Shown here in pieces: positions 44,129-56,054 of a DNA stretch of 64,000 nt. The notes below the pieces were generated by a model. The model saw only the letters and a list, made by a program, of their open reading frames with translations, had not been told where the DNA came from and did not search any database. Each line of letters begins with the position of its first letter. Positions within the stretch are counted from its first letter, which is position 1. The position numbers and the translations under genes were made by a program. The stretch lies in contig NZ_JYKO02000001.1 in NCBI RefSeq assembly GCF_000949385.2, forward strand, positions 1,760,620 through 1,824,619, given 5' to 3'. This stretch comes from Pseudomonas sp. LFM046 (GTDB taxonomy: Bacteria; Pseudomonadota; Gammaproteobacteria; Pseudomonadales; Pseudomonadaceae).

Positions 44129-47100
44129 ATGCGGCTGAAGTGCATCAAGCTGGCGGGGTTCAAGTCTTTCGTCGATCCCACCACTGTCAGTTTTCCCAGC
44201 AACATGGCGGCCGTGGTCGGTCCCAATGGTTGCGGCAAGTCGAACATCATCGACGCCGTTCGCTGGGTGATGGGCGAGAGTTCGGCGAAGAACCTTCGTG
44301 GCGAGTCGATGACCGACGTCATCTTCAACGGCTCCAACACCCGCAAGCCGGTGGCCCAGGCCAGCATCGAGCTGATCTTCGACAACTCCGACAACACCCT
44401 GGTGGGCGAGTACGCCGCGTTCGCCGAGATTTCCATTCGCCGCCGCGTCAGCCGCGACGGCCAGAACACCTATTTCCTCAACGGCACCAAGTGCCGGCGC
44501 CGCGACATCACCGACATCTTCCTCGGTACCGGCCTGGGCCCGCGCAGCTACTCCATCATCGAGCAGGGGATGATCTCCAAGCTCATCGAGGCAAAGCCCG
44601 AGGATCTGCGTAACTTCATCGAGGAAGCGGCGGGCATCTCCAAGTACAAGGAGCGCCGTCGCGAGACCGAAAGCCGCATCCGTCGTACCCAGGAGAACCT
44701 GGCGCGCCTGACGGACCTGCGAGAAGAGCTGGAGCGCCAACTGGAACGCCTGCACCGCCAGGCCCAATCCGCCGAGAAATACCAGGAGTACAAGGCCGAG
44801 GAGCGTCAGCTCAAGGCTCAGCTCGCCGCCCTGAAATGGCGGGCGCTGAACGACCAGGTCGGCCAGCGCGAGGCGGTGATCGGCAACCAGGAAGTCAGCT
44901 TCGAGGCCCTGGTGGCCGAGCAGCGTAATGCTGACGCCAGCATTGAACGCCTGCGGGACGGGCACCACGAACTGTCCGAACGCTTCAATCAGGTACAGGG
45001 CCGCTTCTACTCCGTGGGCGGCGACATCGCCCGCGTGGAACAGAGCATTCAGCACGGCCAACAGCGCCTGCGCCAATTGCAGGACGACCTGCGCGACGCC
45101 GAGCGCGCCCGCCAGGAAACCGAATCCCACCTGGGCCATGACCGCACCTTGCTCGCCACCCTGGGCGAAGAGCTGGACATGCTCGGCCCGGAACAGGAAA
45201 TGAGCGCCGCTGCCGCCGAGGAAGCCGCTGCCCAGCTGGAAGAAGCCGAAACCGGCATGCACGCCTGGCAGGAGCACTGGGATGCCTTCAACCAGCGCAG
45301 CGCCGAGCCGCGGCGCCAGGCCGAGGTGCAGCAGGCGCGTATCCAGCAGCTGGAGCAGAGCCTGGAGCGTTTGCTGGAACGCGAGCGCCGTCTGAAGGAT
45401 GAAAGCACCCAGCTGTCCGCTGACCCGGAAGATGCCGCGATCCAGGAAATGCTTGAGGAGCTGGCGCTTGGCGAAATGCGCCTGGAGGAGCTCCAAGGCG
45501 CCGAACAGGCGCTGGCCGAGCGACTGGATGCTGTGCGGGAAGAGTTGCAGCAGGCTACCCAGGCCCAGCAGCAGGCCCAAGGCGAGCTTCAGCGCCTGAA
45601 CGGCCGTATCGCTTCCCTGGAAGCGTTGCAGCAGGCCGCACTGAATCCTGGTAAGGGCGCCGCCGAATGGCTCCGCGAACAGCGACTGGCCGATCGCCCG
45701 CGCCTCGCCGAAGGGCTTCGGGTCGAGCAGGGCTGGGAGCTGGCGGTGGAAACCGTGCTGGGCGCCGATCTGCAGGCGGTGCTGCTGGACGATTTCAGCG
45801 GGCTCGACCTGTCCGGCTTCAGCCAGGGTGAATTACGCCTGGCCAGCGCCGGCAGAAGTGGGGCGCGGGCGCCTGGCAGCCTGCTGGACAAGGTAGAGGC
45901 TCCGGTGGACCTGGCGCCTTGGCTGGCGAAGGTCCTGCCCGTGGAAACCCTGGACCAGGCGCTGGCCCGCCGCGCCAGCCTGGGAGATGGTGAAAGCCTC
46001 ATCAGCCGCGATGGCTATTGGGTTGGGCGCAATTTCCTGCGCGTGCGCCGCGCCAGCGAGGCGGAAAGTGGCTTGCTGGCCCGTGGCCAGGAACTGGAGC
46101 GCCTGCACGCCGAGCGTGAAGAGCGCGAAGCCGCCCTGGAACAGCTGGAGGAACGCCTGCAGCAGTTGCGCGATCGTCAACGCCATGACGAAGAGGCTCG
46201 CGAGCAGCAGCGCCGTCAGTTGCAGGACGAATCACGCAGCCTCGGCGAGCTCAAGGCCCGGCTCTCCGCCCAGCAGGCCAAGGTGGAACAGCTGGCGCTG
46301 CGTCGCCGTCGCCTGGAAGAGGAACTTCGCGAGCTGGACGAGCAGCGAGCCCTCGAACACGAACAATTGGGCGTGTCCCGCCTGACCTTGCAGGACGCGC
46401 TGGATGCCATGGCCACTGACACTGAGCAGCGGGAGAAACTGCTGGCAGAGCGTGACGGCCAGCGCGAGCGCCTCGATCGAATTCGCCAGGAAGCCCGCCA
46501 GCACAAGGATCACGCCCACCAACTGGCCGTGCGCGTCGGCTCCCTGCGGGCCCAACACGATTCCACCCGCCAGGCCCTGGAGCGCCTGACCCTCCAGTTT
46601 GAGCGCCTCAACGAGCGACGCGAACAGCTCAACCTCAATCTGGAGGAGGGCGCCGCGCCCCTCGAAGAGCTGCGCATGAAGCTCGAGGACCTGCTGGAAC
46701 GGCGCATGGGCGTGGAGGAAGAACTCAAGCAGGCGCGACTGGCCCTGGAAGATGCCGACCGGGAACTGCGCGACGCCGAGAAACGCCGTAGCCAGGCCGA
46801 GCAGCAATCGCAGCTGCTGCGCGGCCAATTGGAGCAGCAGCGCCTGGAATGGCAGGCCCTGACCGTGCGTCGCAAGGCATTGCAGGAGCAATTGCACGAA
46901 GACGGCTATGACCTTCACGGTGTGCTTGCCACCCTGACGACCGAAGCGACCGAAGCAGGCTGGGAAGAGGAGCTGGAACGCCTCGCCGCGCGCATCCAGC
47001 GCCTGGGCCCGATCAACCTTGCGGCCATTGACGAATACCAGCAGCAATCCGAGCGCAAGCGCTACCTGGACGCGCAGAACGACGACCTGGTGGAAGCCCT

Positions 47101-47617
47101 GGAGACGCTGGAAAACGTCATCCGCAAGATCGACAAGGAAACCCGCAACCGCTTCAAGGAAACCTTCGACCAGATCAATGCCGGCCTGCAGGCGTTGTTC
47201 CCCAAGGTCTTCGGTGGTGGCCACGCTTACCTGGAGCTCACCGGCGAAGACCTGCTGGACACCGGCGTGGCCATCATGGCGCGGCCACCGGGCAAGAAAA
47301 ACAGCACCATCCACCTGCTGTCCGGTGGCGAGAAGGCCTTGACTGCGCTGGCCCTGGTGTTCGCCATCTTCCAGCTCAACCCGGCGCCTTTCTGCATGCT
47401 CGACGAGGTGGATGCGCCCCTCGACGACGCGAACGTCGGTCGCTATGCGCGGCTGGTGAAGGAAATGTCCGAAAAGGTGCAGTTCATCTACATCACCCAC
47501 AACAAGATCGCCATGGAAATGGCCGACCAGCTGATGGGCGTGACCATGCACGAGCCGGGGTGCTCGCGCCTGGTGGCGGTGGATGTCGAGGAGGCGATGT
47601 CGATGGTCGAGGCCTGA
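44129..47617 (+). CDS. smc: Chromosome segregation protein SMC
   Basis: SMC ATPase for chromosome condensation, 1162 residues, normal for Pseudomonas. Walker A GPNGCGKSN (about residues 32-40), N-terminal coiled coil with many Glu/Gln/Arg/Leu, a hinge near residues 510-640, the returning coiled coil, the ABC signature LLSGGEKALTALAL and Walker B FCMLDEVDAPLDD. It starts 13 bp after the GntR gene and is likely cotranscribed with it. No scpA/scpB here. Confidence 0.97.
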   Translation: MRLKCIKLAGFKSFVDPTTVSFPSNMAAVVGPNGCGKSNIIDAVRWVMGESSAKNLRGESMTDVIFNGSNTRKPVAQASIELIFDNSDNTLVGEYAAFAEISIRRRVSRDGQNTYFLNGTKCRRRDITDIFLGTGLGPRSYSIIEQGMISKLIEAKPEDLRNFIEEAAGISKYKERRRETESRIRRTQENLARLTDLREELERQLERLHRQAQSAEKYQEYKAEERQLKAQLAALKWRALNDQVGQREAVIGNQEVSFEALVAEQRNADASIERLRDGHHELSERFNQVQGRFYSVGGDIARVEQSIQHGQQRLRQLQDDLRDAERARQETESHLGHDRTLLATLGEELDMLGPEQEMSAAAAEEAAAQLEEAETGMHAWQEHWDAFNQRSAEPRRQAEVQQARIQQLEQSLERLLERERRLKDESTQLSADPEDAAIQEMLEELALGEMRLEELQGAEQALAERLDAVREELQQATQAQQQAQGELQRLNGRIASLEALQQAALNPGKGAAEWLREQRLADRPRLAEGLRVEQGWELAVETVLGADLQAVLLDDFSGLDLSGFSQGELRLASAGRSGARAPGSLLDKVEAPVDLAPWLAKVLPVETLDQALARRASLGDGESLISRDGYWVGRNFLRVRRASEAESGLLARGQELERLHAEREEREAALEQLEERLQQLRDRQRHDEEAREQQRRQLQDESRSLGELKARLSAQQAKVEQLALRRRRLEEELRELDEQRALEHEQLGVSRLTLQDALDAMATDTEQREKLLAERDGQRERLDRIRQEARQHKDHAHQLAVRVGSLRAQHDSTRQALERLTLQFERLNERREQLNLNLEEGAAPLEELRMKLEDLLERRMGVEEELKQARLALEDADRELRDAEKRRSQAEQQSQLLRGQLEQQRLEWQALTVRRKALQEQLHEDGYDLHGVLATLTTEATEAGWEEELERLAARIQRLGPINLAAIDEYQQQSERKRYLDAQNDDLVEALETLENVIRKIDKETRNRFKETFDQINAGLQALFPKVFGGGHAYLELTGEDLLDTGVAIMARPPGKKNSTIHLLSGGEKALTALALVFAIFQLNPAPFCMLDEVDAPLDDANVGRYARLVKEMSEKVQFIYITHNKIAMEMADQLMGVTMHEPGCSRLVAVDVEEAMSMVEA

Positions 47618-47850
47618 CGGGGAAGCCCGATGCGAACTCCGAGCCGGGTAAGGGCTCAAATTCGCATCGCCTTTGGTGTAAGCCTCTATCAGAGGTTTCT
47701 CTGCTGGGCTGGTCGTGCTAGCTTTATGCCCAATTTTGTCGCACGTGGAAAACGCCAGTCAGAACATGGAGTTGGGCGCCACGTTTCAGGGGACGGGATG
47801 TCCTTTCTTCACCTTTGTTTGCACTTTTTCACTAGGGGACACAGGACTAC

Positions 47851-48672
47851 ATGGATATCGGTCTGCGCGAGTGGCTGATTGTCATTGGCATCATCGTAAT
47901 CGCCGGCATTCTGTTCGATGGCTGGCGCCGCATGAGTGGCGGCAAGGGGAAACTCAAGTTCAAGCTGGATCGCAGCTTCTCCAATCTCCCTGACGATGAT
48001 GAAGATCCGAACCTGCTCGGCCCGGCACGGCTCAAGGAGCAGCGCTCACACCAGGAACCGTCCCTGGATGAGGCCGACCTGCCATCCCTGAGCTCCCGCG
48101 AGCCCAGCAAACGTCGTGGCGAGCCCCATCAGGGCGACCTGAACCTCGATGAACCCGTGCCGACCCTGCTGACTCCGGTGGACGAGGGCGGCAAGAAGAA
48201 CGGCAAGGTCCATCCCCAAGCCCAGCCTCAGGAAGTACCGGTCGAGGAAGTCCTGGTGATCAACGTGGTCGCCCGCGACGAAGACGGCTTCAAGGGCCCG
48301 GCCCTGCTGCAGAACATCCTGGAAAGCGGCCTGCGCTTCGGCGCCATGGACATTTTCCATCGCCACGAGAGCATGGCCGGCAACGGCGAAGTGCTGTTCT
48401 CCATGGCCAACGGCGTCAAGCCAGGCACCTTCGACCTGGACGACATCGACCATTTCAGCACCCGCGCCGTGAGCTTCTTCCTCGGCCTGCCGGGCCCGCG
48501 CCATCCGAAGCAGGCCTTCGACGTGATGGTCGCCGCCGCCCGCAAGCTGTCCCAGGAACTGAACGGCGAGCTCAAGGACGACCAGCGCAGCGTGATGACT
48601 GCGCAGACCATCGAGCACTATCGCCAGCGCATCGTCGAATTCGAGCGCAAGCACATGACCCAGAAGCGCTGA
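47851..48672 (+). CDS. zipA: Cell division protein ZipA
   Basis: Membrane-anchored FtsZ tether, 273 residues. N-terminal helix ([21 protein letters not shown]), a charged and Pro-rich linker (about residues 45-130) and a C-terminal FtsZ-binding domain ([45 protein letters not shown]). The order smc-zipA-ligA is conserved in Pseudomonas. A 233-bp gap after smc contains no gene. Confidence 0.95.
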   Translation: MDIGLREWLIVIGIIVIAGILFDGWRRMSGGKGKLKFKLDRSFSNLPDDDEDPNLLGPARLKEQRSHQEPSLDEADLPSLSSREPSKRRGEPHQGDLNLDEPVPTLLTPVDEGGKKNGKVHPQAQPQEVPVEEVLVINVVARDEDGFKGPALLQNILESGLRFGAMDIFHRHESMAGNGEVLFSMANGVKPGTFDLDDIDHFSTRAVSFFLGLPGPRHPKQAFDVMVAAARKLSQELNGELKDDQRSVMTAQTIEHYRQRIVEFERKHMTQKR

Positions 48673-48691
48673 TCCAGCGTGCAGTCGACCG

Positions 48692-48719
48692 AAAGAGCAG
48701 CCCCGGCTGCTCTTTTTGT
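48692..48719 (+). terminator. Intrinsic terminator of zipA
   Basis: AAAGAGCAGCC / GGCTGCTCTTT stem followed by a T run. ligA begins 23 bp later, so some read-through or a separate promoter is required. Confidence 0.75.
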
Positions 48720-48723
48720 TTGA

Positions 48724-51986
<3,263 letters not shown>

Positions 51987-52254
51987 CTTCTGACCCCAGA
52001 ATTTTATTGTGCTTCTGTGATCAGGAGTATTGTCATTCTGCTATTACATTAAAGAACCGATCCCTATAGCACTTATTGTTTTCATAACCAGCTGTTGTGC
52101 CCTGTTCTGGAAGCCCCAATTCTGGGGGTTCCACTGGTAGCCGGTCCGTTCGTCATCCGATCAATCACCGTGATTTCCCCTCCCGACAAGGTGGCGCAAC
52201 GACTGGGGCGCTCCGTCCAGATACATCAATCGACCGTTCAGGGCGATTTGCAAG
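51987..52254. other. AraC-flp upstream region
   Basis: No gene seen. AT-rich DNA just before the regulator start, then an imperfect inverted repeat GGAAGCCCC / GGGGGTTCC at about 52107-52130 with no T run; it may be an operator or an mRNA hairpin. Confidence 0.4.
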
Positions 52255-52309
52255 AAAGTCCTACTGGTCTGCAAAAAACTCCTAACTGGCCGTTCTGGGG
52301 GAGCACTAG
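52255..52309 (+). promoter_or_regulatory. flp1 promoter module
   Basis: Two direct repeats AAAGTCCTA (52255-52263) and AAACTCCTA (52276-52284), 21 bp apart, then CACTAG (52304-52309) 29 bp after the second repeat start. The same layout with identical spacing stands before flp2, so it is very likely functional: an activator pair and a non-canonical -10. Confidence 0.75.
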
Positions 52310-52380
52310 GGTGGACTCAGGTGGATTGGTTAGTACCGCCGAATTCTGGTTGTAGGTACAACGTTAGCGAGGTGGGCGAA

Positions 52381-52590
52381 ATGGCTTTTGAAGGGCTCAA
52401 GCGTTCAATGATCAAGTTCGTGAAGGACGAAGATGGCTTGACCATCGTGGAGTATGCCGTTGCCGGCGGCATCATCACCCTGGGTGTGGTTGCCGCTTTC
52501 ACCTTGCTGGGCACAGAAGTGGATACCAACATCAGAGGGTTGTGCGGCGCGGTCAAATCCCGTGCGGGGACCCAGGCTGCAGCGTGCTGA
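52381..52590 (+). CDS. flp: Flp-type IVb pilin, copy 1
   Basis: A 69-residue prepilin. The prepilin peptidase site is DGLTIVEYAVAGG, cut after Gly19, leaving a 50-residue mature pilin with Glu at +5 and Tyr at +6 as in all Flp pilins. The hydrophobic spine follows. Unusual: the mature C terminus has two cysteines (Cys55 and Cys69), able to form a disulphide loop. GAGGTGGG is 6 nt upstream. The gene has its own promoter and terminator. The mature sequence differs from copy 2 at only two residues. Confidence 0.95.
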   Translation: MAFEGLKRSMIKFVKDEDGLTIVEYAVAGGIITLGVVAAFTLLGTEVDTNIRGLCGAVKSRAGTQAAAC

Positions 52591-52669
52591 TCGGAGCGAT
52601 ATCCAAAGGGAGTTCCCGTCTCACGCCCGGATTGGAAGTGGTTCGCCGTACAGTCTGGGCGGCCGAGTA

Positions 52670-52717
52670 GCGCGGTGGTGTGCGACAGTCTCGCCACCGC
52701 GCGCCAGTCTTGTTTTT
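52670..52717 (+). terminator. Terminator of flp1
   Basis: GCGCGGTGG / CCACCGCGC 9-bp stem with a 15-nt loop, and a TTTTT run 13 nt further. The distance to the T run is long, so it may be only partly effective. Confidence 0.6.
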
Positions 52718-52954
52718 CCCCCCTTCAGAAAGCGCCAGAAGTGCTCCTGATGCTTCGGTGCTTGGTTCCCTTCAACGCTGCACGTCGCTCTCCACCGCGT
52801 CCGGACCCTCCAGAATCGCCGTCCCATGCGGTAGCCCCGGATAGCTTGCCGTTTGTCTCCGATGGACAGACAAGTCCCCCATTCTCGCCCGTATGCCTTG
52901 CTGTGCGGTGCTTCCAGCCCAGGCCATAGGCCCTGCGACGCATCAGCGGACAAA
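52718..52954. other. Anomalous filler between flp1 and flp2
   Basis: About 240 bp with no recognisable gene. An open minus-strand frame translates to a Trp/Arg-rich, non-protein-like sequence (DKRQAIRGYRMGRRFWRVRT) of a kind I recall seeing as spurious predicted proteins in other Pseudomonas genomes. That hints at a dispersed repeat inserted between the two flp copies; not verified. Confidence 0.35.
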
Positions 52955-53009
52955 AAAGTCCTAGCAATCAGCAAAAAACTCCTAACGGCAATGGCTGGCG
53001 GCTGACTAG
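52955..53009 (+). promoter_or_regulatory. flp2 promoter module
   Basis: AAAGTCCTA (52955-52963), AAACTCCTA (52976-52984) and GACTAG (53004-53009), with the same 21-bp and 29-bp steps as before flp1. It should drive flp2 and the downstream tad operon. Confidence 0.75.
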
Positions 53010-53074
53010 CTTCGAGATAGGCGGGCGAGAAGCATCGCCTGTCCTGGAGTAATCACTTGAATGAGGTGGGCGAA

Positions 53075-53281
53075 ATGATTGAAGCAATCAAGGCATCGGT
53101 GACGAAGTTCGTGAAGGACGAGGGTGGCCTGACCATCGTCGAGTATGCCGTTGCCGGCGGCATCATCACCTTGGGTGTGGTCGCTGCGTTCACTCTGTTG
53201 GGTGGTGCGGTGGATACCAACATCAGAGGTCTGTGTGGTGCGGTCAAGTCTCGCGCAGGAACCCAGGCTGCCGCGTGCTGA
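53075..53281 (+). CDS. flp: Flp-type IVb pilin, copy 2
   Basis: A 68-residue prepilin, cut after Gly18 in GGLTIVEYAVAGG; mature length 50. Mature sequence equals copy 1 except Gly-Ala in place of Thr-Glu before VDTNIRG. Cysteines at 54 and 68 match those of copy 1. Same ribosome binding site GAGGTGGG as copy 1, so the ATG at 53075 is preferred over an upstream TTG. First gene of the long tad operon, 29 bp before the prepilin peptidase gene. Confidence 0.95.
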   Translation: MIEAIKASVTKFVKDEGGLTIVEYAVAGGIITLGVVAAFTLLGGAVDTNIRGLCGAVKSRAGTQAAAC

Positions 53282-53310
53282 TTGGACCAATCGTGGAGAA
53301 AGAGGCCGTC

Positions 53311-53826
53311 ATGCCCATGGAGCAGATTCTGCTTGTAGTTCTGTCAGGGCTGCTGGGGTGTGCGGTGGTGACGGATGTGCGTCGCCACCGTATTCCCAAC
53401 CTGCTGATCCTGTTTGGATTGGCATTGGCGCTGGGCCTGCGCCTCTTTACCGGCGGTAGCAGTTCGGTCGGTGAGGGCTTGCAAGGATTGCTGATCGGTT
53501 TCGCGATCTTTCTGCCCCTGTATGCCTTTGGCGGGATGGCCGCTGGCGACGTCAAGCTGATGGCTATGACCGGCGCCTTTCTCACGCCGGGGGGCACACT
53601 CTGGGCAGCAGCGCTCAGCCTGATGGTGGGCGGATTGTGGGGGGCAATCTGGGTCCTTTCTCGTGGGCAGGTATTGAGGACGTTCGGGCGCTACTGGTTG
53701 ATGGTGAAAGCGCGCTGCTACCTGGCCCCGGAGGCGGACGAGATAGCTGGCAAGCCACTTCCCTATGCAATAGCAATTCTGCTCGGAACCTTGATCAGCA
53801 TTTTCTGGCAGCCATTCGGCCAGTAG
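53311..53826 (+). CDS. fppA: Flp prepilin peptidase (FppA/TadV)
   Basis: Aspartic peptidase of family A24 that cleaves Flp pilins and TadE/F pseudopilins in the inner membrane. 171 residues, about six hydrophobic spans, with the two active-site aspartates at Asp22 (VTDVRRHRIPN) and Asp80 (AAGDVKLM, a GxGD-type motif). It lacks the N-terminal methylase part of PilD. Start at ATG 53311 behind GGAGAAAGAGG. Confidence 0.93.
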   Translation: MPMEQILLVVLSGLLGCAVVTDVRRHRIPNLLILFGLALALGLRLFTGGSSSVGEGLQGLLIGFAIFLPLYAFGGMAAGDVKLMAMTGAFLTPGGTLWAAALSLMVGGLWGAIWVLSRGQVLRTFGRYWLMVKARCYLAPEADEIAGKPLPYAIAILLGTLISIFWQPFGQ

Positions 53827-53843
53827 CTTGTGGGAGATGAATC

Positions 53844-55166
53844 ATGTATGCCGTCAGCGAAAGCGAAGCCTTTCCCAGCGAGCGAGAAGCCGTACAGCGG
53901 CTTGCACCTCAACCGCGCAATATTCGGGAAACCGGTCTGGCGGACAATTTCCTTGGCGACCTCGTCTGCAAGCACCTGCATGATGCCGGCGTGCTGGATA
54001 TGCCGCGGCTGGTGGAGCGCCTGGCGCTGACAGGCGCTGTTCTGGAAGAAATCCTTACCTTCCTGCGCAAGGATGGCCGTATCGAAGTGCTGGGCCAGAC
54101 CGGTGGGCAGGCCTTGCGCTATGGGCTCACCGAGCGTGGCCGCGCCTCGGCGCGTGATGCCCTGTCGCGCAGTGGGTACATCGGCGCCGCCCCCTTTCCG
54201 GTCAGCGCTTACCGCTCCTTGCTGAAAGTCCAGACCATCCACCACGGGCGCATTACCGCCCGTGATATGCAAGCCGCCTTTCATGGCGTGGTGCTCTCGG
54301 CAAGCATGATGGACCAGTTGGGAGTGGCCATGAATTCGGGCCGCGCCATCATGATCTACGGTCCGGCTGGTACCGGTAAGACCTATATCAGCAGCCGGCT
54401 GATCCGTCTCTTTGCCGAGGCAATATGGGTGCCCTATGCCATCGCCATCAACGAGTCGGTGGTGGAGATCTTTGATCCCCAGGTGCACCAGCGCCTGGAG
54501 GACTGCACACAGCCGAACAAGCTACTGCTGGACGAAGGTATCGACAGGCGCCTGGTGTGCTGCAAGCGGCCCATAGTGATCACCGGTGGCGAGCTCAGCA
54601 TGGAACAGCTCGACATCCGCTACGACCCCTTTTCCCGTCTCTACCAGGCCCCGCTGCAACTGAAGGCGAGCAACGGCCTGTTCATCATCGACGACATGGG
54701 CCGTCAGCGCATGGCGCCAGCGGAGCTGCTGAACCGCTGGATCGTGCCCATGGAGGAGAAACGCGACTTTCTCAATCTGGGCGGTGGCCGCCACTGTGAG
54801 CTGCCGTTCGATCTGGTGCTGGTGTTTTCCACCAACCTCAATCCGCTGGAGCTGGCAGACGAAGCCTTTCTCCGACGCATCGGATACAAGCTGCATTTCA
54901 CCTATCTGCAGCCGGAAGAGTACGAGCGCATCTGGCGCCAGGAAACTGAGCGTCTGGGCCTCGCTTTTGACCCAGTACTGCTGCGTTACGTACTGCAGGG
55001 ACTCTATGAGGAGCAGGGCATGCCGCTGGTGCCCTGTCATCCACGTGACCTGCTCGGCATGGCCCAGGATCGCCAGCGTTACCTGGGGGAATCAGGCCCT
55101 CTCTCGCATAGCGACATGAAGTGGGCCTGGCACAACTATTTCGTCCAGCTCGACAGCCTTGGATAA
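53844..55166 (+). CDS. AAA+ ATPase of unknown role in the Tad locus
   Basis: A 440-residue ATPase that is not one of the standard Tad proteins. An N-terminal winged-helix-like region (residues 28-105, NFLGDLVCKHLHDAGVLDMPRL then LRYGLTERGRASA) precedes an AAA+ core: Walker A GPAGTGKT (173-180), Walker B LFIIDD (279-284), sensor-1 STNLN (329-333) and an Arg-finger-like FLRRIG. Some Tad clusters outside Pseudomonas carry related 'ATPase with chaperone activity' genes; the function is unproven. It sits between fppA and rcpC with 17- and 12-bp gaps, so it belongs to the operon. RBS GGGAGATGA. Confidence 0.85.
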   Translation: MYAVSESEAFPSEREAVQRLAPQPRNIRETGLADNFLGDLVCKHLHDAGVLDMPRLVERLALTGAVLEEILTFLRKDGRIEVLGQTGGQALRYGLTERGRASARDALSRSGYIGAAPFPVSAYRSLLKVQTIHHGRITARDMQAAFHGVVLSASMMDQLGVAMNSGRAIMIYGPAGTGKTYISSRLIRLFAEAIWVPYAIAINESVVEIFDPQVHQRLEDCTQPNKLLLDEGIDRRLVCCKRPIVITGGELSMEQLDIRYDPFSRLYQAPLQLKASNGLFIIDDMGRQRMAPAELLNRWIVPMEEKRDFLNLGGGRHCELPFDLVLVFSTNLNPLELADEAFLRRIGYKLHFTYLQPEEYERIWRQETERLGLAFDPVLLRYVLQGLYEEQGMPLVPCHPRDLLGMAQDRQRYLGESGPLSHSDMKWAWHNYFVQLDSLG

Positions 55167-55178
55167 GGAGATGCCGAA

Positions 55179-55988
55179 ATGAGTGCTCGTACCCTCACCC
55201 TGATTACCCTGTCGCTGATCCTCGGGCTCGGTGCGGCCTGGATGGCCAACAACTGGTTGAGCAACAAGCTCAACGCAAACCCTGACGACGACCTGCGTGC
55301 CGTGGTAGTTGCCACGGTTGAGATCCCCTTCGGGCAGATGATCGAGGCGCAGCAGGTAACCGTTGTGCGCATGCCCAAGGATACGGTGCCGGATGACGCC
55401 TTCGATTCCACCGACCAGGTGATCGGCAAGATCGCCACCTTCTCCCACCTCCAGGGCGACATCCTGCGCAGTGCCCGGGTTGCCGAACATCTGGGTGGCA
55501 GCACCCTGGCCTCGCTGATAGCAGCGGACAAGCGTGCGGTTTCGGTACGGGTCGACGATGTGGTGGGTGTCGGCGGGTTCCTCCTCCCCGGCAACCGGGT
55601 CGACGTGCTGGCTACCAAGCAAACGGGTTCAAACAATACTGCCGAGTCCAGGACCATCCTTCAGGACCTGCGAGTGCTGGCCGTGGACCAGACCGCCAGT
55701 ACTGACAAGACCCAGCCGGTGGTGGTGCGTGCCGTGACCCTGGAAATGACCCCCAAGGAAGCGGAAGTCCTGGTCAAGGCCATGAGCGAAGGCCGTCTGC
55801 AGCTGGCCCTGCGCAACCCGCTGGATGATCAGAAGAAGCCGGAAGTCCCAGTGGCCAGCGCGGCGAAACCGACGACTCCTGCGCCTGCTCCGGCCGCCCC
55901 CAGACCCATTGTCCGCCCCAATGATGGCGGCTACGGCGTGATCATCATTCGTGGTACGGAAGTGAAAGTGGCAAAGGCTCAGCTCTAG
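55179..55988 (+). CDS. rcpC: Flp pilus assembly protein RcpC/CpaB
   Basis: Periplasmic, inner-membrane-anchored Flp assembly protein of 269 residues. N-terminal membrane anchor (residues 5-27), SAF domain (VVVATVEIPFGQMIEAQQVTVVRMP) and the family GFLLPGNRVDVLAT segment; the Pro/Ala tail ends with GYGVIIIRGTEVKV. Works with the secretin RcpA. AAGGAG lies 8 nt before the ATG. Confidence 0.93.
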   Translation: MSARTLTLITLSLILGLGAAWMANNWLSNKLNANPDDDLRAVVVATVEIPFGQMIEAQQVTVVRMPKDTVPDDAFDSTDQVIGKIATFSHLQGDILRSARVAEHLGGSTLASLIAADKRAVSVRVDDVVGVGGFLLPGNRVDVLATKQTGSNNTAESRTILQDLRVLAVDQTASTDKTQPVVVRAVTLEMTPKEAEVLVKAMSEGRLQLALRNPLDDQKKPEVPVASAAKPTTPAPAPAAPRPIVRPNDGGYGVIIIRGTEVKVAKAQL

Positions 55989-56054
55989 GTCGGTACTTGC
56001 GTCAGTCGGTGCAAAGGCGGTCAGGGAAGCGACCAATCACATGAGGATAGGGTT

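Noticed and set aside
43862-45580. Long minus-strand frame over the GntR-smc junction
   Set aside because: Opposite conserved smc sequence; Leu-rich repetitive composition reflects the coiled-coil gene.
46232-47659. Long minus-strand frame over the end of smc
   Set aside because: Shadow of the SMC ATPase head, whose signature and Walker B are on the plus strand.
52349-52362. GTTGTA-GG-TACAAC inverted repeat before flp1
   Set aside because: It looks like an operator or small hairpin but has no counterpart before flp2, so it was not called as part of the shared module.
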